Shown one piece after another: positions 43,648 through 49,275 of a stretch of 49,275 bases of DNA. The position numbers and the translations under genes were made by a program. Each line of letters begins with the position of its first letter. Positions within the stretch are counted from its first letter, which is position 1. Source of the stretch: Bacteroidia bacterium. GTDB taxonomy: Bacteria; Bacteroidota; Bacteroidia; Bacteroidales; Azobacteroidaceae. The notes below the pieces were generated by a model that was given only the letters and a program-made list of their open reading frames with translations, made no database searches and was not told the DNA's origin. The stretch is from the NCBI GenBank assembly GCA_025999115.1, contig BNWW01000006.1, positions 1 to 49,275 of the forward strand. Reading direction: 5' to 3'.

Positions 43648-45333
43648 TTATTTGACAATTAATTTTTGATATTGAGTTCCCAATGCCGTTTCCAAACGAA
43701 CAATGTATAATCCGCTCGAAACACCGGTTAATGAAACCGTATTGGCCGGTTGAATTTTGGAGAAAACGGTTTGTCCGTTCAACTGAATTAAATCCAAGCG
43801 ATTAGCCGGAGCGGTCAGTTGCAACTCGCGGGAAGCATTGACAAAAGCAAACGACGAAACAGTTTGTACCGGATTCAAAGCCGTAGGGGTAATATATTCC
43901 ACAGCGCCTAAACTCGGTATTGCTCCACGAGTAGCGCCTAACTGGTCGGTAGCCGGGATTTCTACACCTGCATACGCGCTTGTTCCTGCATTGCGGGCGA
44001 TACTTGTAGCAGAAAGTAAAATAGCTCCTTTTTCGGCATCCAAAACCGGGATTTTTTTGACCGCTGTATTGGTCGTGTAATCCGCAAACAAATCTTCGTC
44101 ATCCACGGGATCGCTTCCGTAAGCGAATAAATGTGTGTTGGTTAAAGTGTTAAGTGCCGAACTTCCACCGGCATAACCTCCGATAATGTTGTGGTCGCCG
44201 CTACGAACGGCGTTTCCACCGAGGTAAATATCCACTTTATTATTGCCTGCATAATTGTAGGCGAAAATATTGTTTACAAACGTAACATTGGCCTCCGCAG
44301 CCGAAGTAACATAAACCGCTCCGCCGTAAGAAGCTCCAACCGAACGGTTTCCGGCAAATGTATTGTTTACAAATTTAGCGCTGCCCGTATGAATATAAAC
44401 CGTTCCGCGAAATCCGAGATTATCGTAAAAAGTAGAATTACGGATAATGATGTTTGCCGTTGCCGATTGATTGGAAATGACAGATGCACCATCGCCCGAT
44501 TCTGCCGCTAAAGTATTTTTATTTCCTGAAAAACTACAATTTGCAATCGTTACAGGCCCGTTGATACGGTTGAGTTGGATAGTCGAAATGCCTCGTCCTT
44601 GATTTTCCACGCTCAAATTGTCTTCAAAAACCGAACCGGTAATGGATACTGAAGTGGAAGCTTGATCAATCGCGATAACGGAATTGCCTTTCGATGAATT
44701 ACCTTCAAATACACAATCTTTGATTGAAATGGCTGTTGCGCGTAATAGAGCGGCTCCGTTATTGCTGGCCGCATAATTAGCGGTAAAAACACTATTTTCT
44801 ATCGTAACGCTTTTTACACTCTTTACATTGTTGATCGAAAAAGCGCCGCCGTTATTGCCTTTTCCATCTGAAAAAGTACAATTCTTAACGGTAAAATTAA
44901 TAGCTCCGTTGTCGGCTGTTTCCACATGGATGATACCACCGTTGGCGCCTTTACCGCCATTATCAGTGCGACCGGAAACATTTCCGCCTTTCAAAATTAA
45001 ATTTTGTAAGATAACATCACATTCGGTATTTCCGCTTTCGGCGTAATTGCCGACATTGAAAAGACGATAGGTCGAAGCACCGGGATTTTCAACGCTAATT
45101 GTAGCGCCTTGTCCGTCGATGGTCAGCGTTTTGGTTATCACGATTTCGTCATCCAAAACAATGTCGGTAACCTCTGTGGAAATCGTAATCACACTGCCGG
45201 GTTCGGCATCCAAAATGGCTTGTCGTAATGTACCGTCGCCGCTATCTTCCGAAGAAGTTACGGTAATTTCCGCTGCCTGCAACGAGAAAACCATTGCCAA
45301 GGCGCAAAATAAAATAGTAATTTTCTGTTTCAT
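43648..45333 (-). CDS. T9SS-sorted beta-helix protein, array member 3
   Basis: The 561 residues have a signal peptide (MKQKITILFCALAMVFSLQAAE), ITVTSSEDSGDGTLRQAILDA, LTIDGQGATISVENPGASTYRLFNVG, a beta-helix with TFYDNLGFRGTVYIHTG, the closing TDQLGATRGAIPSLGAVEY and a T9SS tail ending QKLIVK. It was probably made by tandem duplication with members 1 and 2. It follows the 653-residue beta-helix gene after a 51-bp spacer that shows no hairpin or promoter match. Confidence 0.78.
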   Translation of the reverse strand: MKQKITILFCALAMVFSLQAAEITVTSSEDSGDGTLRQAILDAEPGSVITISTEVTDIVLDDEIVITKTLTIDGQGATISVENPGASTYRLFNVGNYAESGNTECDVILQNLILKGGNVSGRTDNGGKGANGGIIHVETADNGAINFTVKNCTFSDGKGNNGGAFSINNVKSVKSVTIENSVFTANYAASNNGAALLRATAISIKDCVFEGNSSKGNSVIAIDQASTSVSITGSVFEDNLSVENQGRGISTIQLNRINGPVTIANCSFSGNKNTLAAESGDGASVISNQSATANIIIRNSTFYDNLGFRGTVYIHTGSAKFVNNTFAGNRSVGASYGGAVYVTSAAEANVTFVNNIFAYNYAGNNKVDIYLGGNAVRSGDHNIIGGYAGGSSALNTLTNTHLFAYGSDPVDDEDLFADYTTNTAVKKIPVLDAEKGAILLSATSIARNAGTSAYAGVEIPATDQLGATRGAIPSLGAVEYITPTALNPVQTVSSFAFVNASRELQLTAPANRLDLIQLNGQTVFSKIQPANTVSLTGVSSGLYIVRLETALGTQYQKLIVK

Positions 45334-45384
45334 GATTTGAATGTTTTTTTAGATTAACTTTTATATTTTTAAACTCTTTGTTTA

Positions 45385-47346
45385 TTATTCCACAAACACC
45401 GTAACCGGAACGGACAAACCGTTTTCCAAACGCACGAGCATCATTCCGGCTTGGCGTTTTTCCGTTTTCACGGCATTCAAAATCAACTTCACTTGCGTAT
45501 CCGGTTGAAGCTTATTGCTTTCAATTTCTACGTTCAACCAATCCATATCGGCGCTTTTACGAATTTGAAACGACGTATTTTTGCCGATTTTTCCAATGGT
45601 AAGCGTGATCGTTTCCGAAACGCCTTCTTTCAAATAAACACAATATTTATCGGATGAAATATCCACCGGACGAATCGGCAAGAGCGATGAAACACCTTGT
45701 TCAAACGCACCCATATCGGGAGCTTGGCCTTGATAAACATCCGAAAAATTAGGAATGACGGTTCCGCTGTCAATCGCTTTTCCGCCTTGCAAGGTGAAAA
45801 CGCCATGGATGCAATCGGTAAAATCGGGCATCGCATACACCGCGTGTTGTTCCGAACCGTCAATTGCAAAAATAGAACCTTTTTCAACCAAAGTATTGCC
45901 CAGCAAATCGTAATCGAAATCATTTTCGGGAATCCGGTAAATATCGGCAATCGATTGTCCTTTGCCGATGGTTTCGCTCACGCCCGGCGTTTCAGGACAA
46001 GTGCCGGAAACAAAAATATTGTTGCGCGTGGTGGCGTAATACAGCGCCCGTTGTTTTCCTTTGCCGTAGCCGATGCTCGACATCACGTTTTTCTCGACCA
46101 TCATCGTGTTGTTGAACAGAAAATGCCGTCCGCGCGTATATTCGGTGCCACCGCCGTTTTTCACGGCCACACTGGCGATACCGGCTTCGTTACCCAAATT
46201 CCAAATCACATTGTTGAAGATATAAGACGGGCCTTGCCGGTTGGGAGCAGTGCTGATGCCGCAAAAAGTTTGTTCGATGCGATTGTTGAACATCCGCACG
46301 TTGCATTGTCCGCCATCGAGTTCGATGCCGTCGTCTTGTCCGAAAGCCATTACGTTGCCGTAAATATCCGAATCGCGATGAAATCCGCCGGCTATATCGC
46401 CGTTGTAGCCGCTTTCAATCGGGTCGTTGTAACGATGTTCCTGACTGCCGATAATGTCGTTGAAACGGATCACCGCGCCGCCTTGCAACATACAAATATA
46501 GATTCCGGTGCAGCCTGCGGGATGTGTAAACGACCAAGTTCGTCCCTTGCAAGGGCCATACTCAACCGTACCTTGCCACGGATTGGTTTTCGCTTTACTG
46601 TCGTGAATATAACAGCGTTCGACGACAATATTTTTGGTGCGTTTGAGGCGTATTCCCGCATCGTAATTGATGAGCGTATGATCGGTGTCGAGATATACGC
46701 CGGTGGAATCTTGCATTTCGCTGACTCTGCCCCAACCGGAAATATCGCAATTTTGAATCCGAATATCCGACGACGAATCATCCACTTCCATGCCGTGTTT
46801 GCCGCCGCCAATCAATGTAATATTTTCCAGAATAACGAATTGCGAATTTTTCACTACGATAGCCGCTTCCGCTTCCGTGTGCAACAGGTTGAGGGGTTGA
46901 ATGCTATGGATACGAATCCATCCTTCGTTCGATCCGTTCACGTCGTTAATCAGATAGGCTTGTTGCGCTTGATCGTAAAAAGCCGAAATATCCACGGTTT
47001 TGAGAATCGCCGGATGAGGATTCCAAGTCGTAAATGCGGTTTGTTCTTCTCTGATTTTTTGTGTACCGGAATAAAATTCGGCTTTCACCCGGTATTCCGT
47101 ATTTTCTTTTAGACGGACAATCGAACCGCGATATTCGCTTTTAATCGAATCATATACCGGCGTATAGGCCGGATGCCACTGCGTTTCACCGGATTGCCGG
47201 AAACTCACGCGACATTCATCGACTTGTTCGTTCGACAGATAATATCCGCAGGATTCGAAAGTGGGTCGTACCTGTATTCCGGTTGCAAACATCACAACCG
47301 GAAACAGCAGACACGCTACGACACTATAAATTATCTTTTTCAACAC
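45385..47346 (-). CDS. Secreted beta-helix protein, pectate-lyase-like fold, no T9SS tail
   Basis: The 653 residues have a signal peptide (ending VMFATG), an FN3-like domain starting RPTFESCGYYLSNEQVDECRVSF, a right-handed beta-helix with IYGNVMAFGQDDGIELDGGQ and TFCGISTAPNRQGPSYIFNNVIWNLG, and a last domain to LSVPVTVFVE. It matches the front half of 22346-25924 nearly end to end, and stops where that protein passes into a second helix. The lyase family cannot be fixed by eye. Its start overlaps the small upstream gene by 7 bp. Confidence 0.75.
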   Translation of the reverse strand: MLKKIIYSVVACLLFPVVMFATGIQVRPTFESCGYYLSNEQVDECRVSFRQSGETQWHPAYTPVYDSIKSEYRGSIVRLKENTEYRVKAEFYSGTQKIREEQTAFTTWNPHPAILKTVDISAFYDQAQQAYLINDVNGSNEGWIRIHSIQPLNLLHTEAEAAIVVKNSQFVILENITLIGGGKHGMEVDDSSSDIRIQNCDISGWGRVSEMQDSTGVYLDTDHTLINYDAGIRLKRTKNIVVERCYIHDSKAKTNPWQGTVEYGPCKGRTWSFTHPAGCTGIYICMLQGGAVIRFNDIIGSQEHRYNDPIESGYNGDIAGGFHRDSDIYGNVMAFGQDDGIELDGGQCNVRMFNNRIEQTFCGISTAPNRQGPSYIFNNVIWNLGNEAGIASVAVKNGGGTEYTRGRHFLFNNTMMVEKNVMSSIGYGKGKQRALYYATTRNNIFVSGTCPETPGVSETIGKGQSIADIYRIPENDFDYDLLGNTLVEKGSIFAIDGSEQHAVYAMPDFTDCIHGVFTLQGGKAIDSGTVIPNFSDVYQGQAPDMGAFEQGVSSLLPIRPVDISSDKYCVYLKEGVSETITLTIGKIGKNTSFQIRKSADMDWLNVEIESNKLQPDTQVKLILNAVKTEKRQAGMMLVRLENGLSVPVTVFVE

Positions 47347-47627
47347 GGTTTATCGGATTGTTTTCTTTGTAAAACGGTATAGCTTGAATAGATTAAGCCC
47401 AAGCTTAAAATCAGCCCGAAAGCGAGGTCGCCGATGGGGTCATTGGGTGTTGTGGGAGTGGTGGTAGGCGAATCACCGTCGATGACAGGTGCGCCGCGCA
47501 AACTGCCGGATGTTTCCGAGGATGTGTTTTGCAGCCAGTTTTCGCTACGGTCGCGGAAACTGCCGCGTTCGGCGAAAGCCGTGCTTGCCGAGAGGATTGC
47601 TATTGCTAAAATTGTTAGTCGTTTCAT
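47340..47627 (-). CDS. Small secreted/membrane protein of unknown function
   Basis: The 95 residues have a signal peptide (MKRLTILAIAILSASTAFA), a polar middle with SGSLRGAPVIDGDSPTTT, a proline/threonine-rich linker and PIGDLAFGLILSLGLIYSSY as a membrane segment, then a basic end (QRKQSDKPC). I do not recognise a named family. It overlaps the start of the 45385-47346 gene by 7 bp, so the two are translationally coupled. A membrane-anchored helper for surface export of the beta-helix proteins is a guess. Confidence 0.6.
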   Translation of the reverse strand: MKRLTILAIAILSASTAFAERGSFRDRSENWLQNTSSETSGSLRGAPVIDGDSPTTTPTTPNDPIGDLAFGLILSLGLIYSSYTVLQRKQSDKPC

Positions 47628-47649
47628 TGTTTTTTATTGTTTGTTTTTT

Positions 47650-47697
47650 ACCTCACCCCCGGCCCTTCTCCAAAAGGAGAGGGGCCGGGGGTGAGGT
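47650..47697. repeat. Long GC-rich hairpin between beta-helix genes (dispersed-repeat type)
   Basis: A 22-bp stem with one G-T type mismatch and an AAAA loop: the left arm starts ACCTCACCCCCGGCCC and the right arm ends GGCCGGGGGTGAGGT. It fills most of the 75-bp spacer between the truncated beta-helix gene (stop at 47703) and the small gene (start 47627). It has the look of a bacterial interspersed palindromic repeat and could end or slow transcription of the first gene. Confidence 0.85.
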
Positions 47698-47702
47698 GAT
47701 AA

Positions 47703-49175
47703 TTATTTAATTATTTTGCTCACTTCACTCTTACCCGATTCATAAATCGTTTTCACGATGTAGATACCCGGTTGTAGGGGCGTTGCGCGCAACGCCCCTA
47801 CGCGCACACCTTGCAAATTATAATATTGCGTTGCAACCACTGCTTCTTTATTCGCTACCTTTTCGATGCCGGTAACCACATCCGTATCCAAACTGATTTT
47901 AGGAGCCGGACTAACGCTTGTCGACTTAAAAGTAATAACCGATTCAAAAGGTTCAATGAAAGCATCTTCTGCTTCTTCTTCCACCAACACATACCCAACC
48001 GGTACATCGTATGAAAGTTTGTAAATATATTTGCCGCCCGCCGCTAATGTGGCGGCATCAATCGGATAACGAGCTAATGTGGGGTTGGGTTGCAAAACAT
48101 AAACATCTTCTTCGTCGAAATTTAATTCGCCTTTTCCCAACTCTTCAACTTCTTCGGAAGTGTAAGAAACTATGCTTTCCGAATATCCGTCGGGAAATTG
48201 GATGATGTAACCGGTGTTTCCTGCGATGGATTTTTCACTTGCGATTGGAGTAAAGGCCGTACCGTTATACGATTGCAACCAATAGTTATTATCGGCTAAA
48301 ACGACATCATACTCTTTGCTGTAAATTTCGGCGATGTTGAACGGGAAACCGACAGAATACCATTTTTTGGAATCTACGGATGCTTGCGCTTGGATGCCGG
48401 ATGTGGCGGATAATGTAAATTCGCCTAATTCAAGACTTGCGCCGGGTGCAAATACAACGGATTCTACAGTAACATCACCACTCAATTCCGGATATTTGTT
48501 GTTTACATTCACATTAATGACAGCGGTATCGGCAAGAATGGGTGTTCCGTTCGACCAATTGGCATCGGCAGCCCAAGTGGTGTTATTTGCAGTGGAGAGC
48601 CAATCGTTGTGGTAGTTATATTCGTAGGCGCCTAAATCGGGAATTGCTTTGCGGGTGATGCCACGTTGGTCGGTGGAGGGGATAGTAACGCCGGAGTAAG
48701 ATGTGGCTCCGACACCAATGGCTGCTATACTCGTATTTTTCAAGGGGATTGTGCCGGTTGTGGCATCTAATACGGGAATAACTTGGTAGGCATCATTCGT
48801 GGTATAAGCGGCAAATAAAGGATCGTCTGAGGTATATGGAGTCAAGTTAGCTGTCAAATTATCTGTACCTGCAGCAATAATTACTACAGGCGTTGATAAG
48901 ATTGTATTTGTTCCCAATAATTGAAGATTGTAGGTAGCATGGTTTAATATAATATCACTTGCACCCGAAGCATTATAATTATTTGCTAAAATACAATTAA
49001 CAAAAGTAAAACCATTTTTCCCCAAATATGCTGCTCCTGCTCCTGCGGTTGTATTTGTAGCTACATTCCCCGCAAATGTACAATTAGTAAAATTCACAGT
49101 GCCATTATCAGAATAAACAGATCCACTTTGTCCCCCTTTATTATTATAAATTAATGTTTCGCACTTCCCTTTAAC
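47703..49175 (-). CDS. 5'-truncated T9SS-sorted beta-helix protein
   Basis: The frame opens at 49175, directly after a stop codon, and has no proper start; the first GTG is at 49097. The residues ahead of it (LIYNNKGGQSGSVYSDNGT) match the turn TFYNNKGWRGAAYFYGG of array member 2, so homology runs past the GTG to about 49156 and then ends. By comparison with the paralogues about 280 N-terminal residues and the signal peptide are missing. The rest has a closing SAF-like PSTDQRGITRKAIPDLGAYEY, a further strand-rich domain of about 280 residues and a T9SS tail ending VSKIIK. VGALRATPLQ in the tail derives from the palindrome at 47774-47801. Unlikely to be exported as it stands. Confidence 0.7.
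   Translation of the reverse strand, partial: VKGKCETLIYNNKGGQSGSVYSDNGTVNFTNCTFAGNVATNTTAGAGAAYLGKNGFTFVNCILANNYNASGASDIILNHATYNLQLLGTNTILSTPVVIIAAGTDNLTANLTPYTSDDPLFAAYTTNDAYQVIPVLDATTGTIPLKNTSIAAIGVGATSYSGVTIPSTDQRGITRKAIPDLGAYEYNYHNDWLSTANNTTWAADANWSNGTPILADTAVINVNVNNKYPELSGDVTVESVVFAPGASLELGEFTLSATSGIQAQASVDSKKWYSVGFPFNIAEIYSKEYDVVLADNNYWLQSYNGTAFTPIASEKSIAGNTGYIIQFPDGYSESIVSYTSEEVEELGKGELNFDEEDVYVLQPNPTLARYPIDAATLAAGGKYIYKLSYDVPVGYVLVEEEAEDAFIEPFESVITFKSTSVSPAPKISLDTDVVTGIEKVANKEAVVATQYYNLQGVRVGALRATPLQPGIYIVKTIYESGKSEVSKIIK
47774..47801. repeat. 28-bp perfect palindrome inserted in frame in a T9SS sorting domain
   Basis: The left arm GTAGGGGCGTTGCG is followed directly by its exact reverse complement. 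On the minus strand it encodes VGALRATPLQ, between NLQGVR and PGIYIVK of the sorting domain. The related copy is at 29790-29817. Confidence 0.9.
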
Positions 49176-49275
49176 TCATTGACAAATAGAAGATAAAGAG
49201 AAGTATTAAAATTCTATCTATTTGTGTATAAATCAATTAACATTTCCATTTTCGTTATCCGGCCTCTTGGAGGCA
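49156..49275. other. Foreign sequence replacing the 5' end of the beta-helix gene, possible mobile-element end
   Basis: To the right of about 49156 the beta-helix homology stops. The stretch is AT-rich and holds a 9-bp inverted repeat, ACAAATAGA (49182-49190) and TCTATTTGT (49217-49225), and at the edge a hairpin GCCTC-TTG-GAGGC (49262-49274). On the minus strand an open frame enters from the right and ends at 49214 (RITKMEMLIDLYTNR, stop). This fits the 3' end of an inserted element such as an IS with its transposase, but no transposase motif is visible. Confidence 0.35.

Noticed and set aside
40192..45333. Regular repeats that might be a CRISPR array or DNA tandem repeats
   Set aside because: The periodicity is at protein level (beta-helix turns with N-C and G-A-Y patterns) and not exact at DNA level; there are no equal-length repeats with spacers and no cas genes.
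45697..47112. Plus-strand open frame of 471 codons
   Set aside because: It is the antisense of the 45385-47346 beta-helix gene, whose signal peptide, domain order and close paralogue at 22346-25924 are clear. The plus-strand product has no signal or family motif.
45385..47346. Firm label as PL1 or PL9 pectate lyase
   Set aside because: The right-handed helix is clear, but I could not place the catalytic residues of a named lyase family; only the fold is claimed.
49097..49099. GTG at 49097 as the real start of the last beta-helix gene
   Set aside because: Beta-helix homology continues upstream of this codon and no signal peptide follows it, so the gene is truncated and not starting here.

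Overview
The window looks like part of a chromosome from an anaerobic, plant-polysaccharide-degrading member of the Bacteroidota, most likely order Bacteroidales. The grounds are a SusC/SusD pair, several secreted proteins with type IX secretion (T9SS) C-terminal sorting domains, DUF4861 and GH28 pectin enzymes, and promoters of the Bacteroidota type (TAnnTTTG). Every gene I accept lies on the minus strand, so transcription runs from high to low coordinates. Genes are mostly 0-30 bp apart or overlap by ATGA/TAATG. No gene-free stretch exceeds 300 bp; the largest are 1538-1789 and 5419-5614, and both are described below.

Region 1 (about 49.2-39.1 kb): an array of secreted right-handed beta-helix proteins (47703-49175, 45385-47346, 43648-45333, 41904-43631, 40192-41898), a small signal-peptide/membrane protein (47340-47627) and a T9SS-sorted protein (39084-40172). 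The first array gene has lost its 5' end to unrelated sequence at the right edge of the window.

Region 2 (39.1-18.8 kb): a pectin utilisation locus. It holds SusC, SusD, a short SusE-position lipoprotein, three GH28 polygalacturonase-type enzymes, a GH2 beta-glucuronidase-like enzyme, a beta-propeller lipoprotein, an SGNH esterase, an RraA-like aldolase, a 1206-residue double beta-helix fusion, an SDR dehydrogenase and a two-subunit altronate-dehydratase-type enzyme.

Region 3 (18.7-11.2 kb): intracellular uronate catabolism, uxaC, uxaB and uxaA, with a DUF4861 protein and a MuiA/DUF4139 protein that carries an inserted SusC-type N-terminal module. A good promoter match precedes the DUF4861 gene.

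Region 4 (11.2-1.8 kb): hdrC-hdrB-hdrA, a nitroreductase-like gene, then flxD-flxC-flxB-flxA, a FlxABCD-HdrABC-type NADH/ferredoxin/disulfide electron-bifurcating complex. It starts only 24 bp after uxaA. An AT-rich island (lipoprotein, DUF1810 remnant, DUF3791/DUF3990 pair) splits hdrA from flxD.

Region 5 (1.5-0.1 kb): a secreted zincin-type metallopeptidase gene carrying two compensating frameshifts.

Working model: pectin is bound and cut at the cell surface and in the periplasm, oligomers enter through SusCD, galacturonate and glucuronate are isomerised by UxaC, reduced by UxaB with NADH and dehydrated by UxaA. The adjoining Hdr-Flx complex probably balances NADH against ferredoxin. KDG kinase, KDPG aldolase and any transcription factor are absent from the window.
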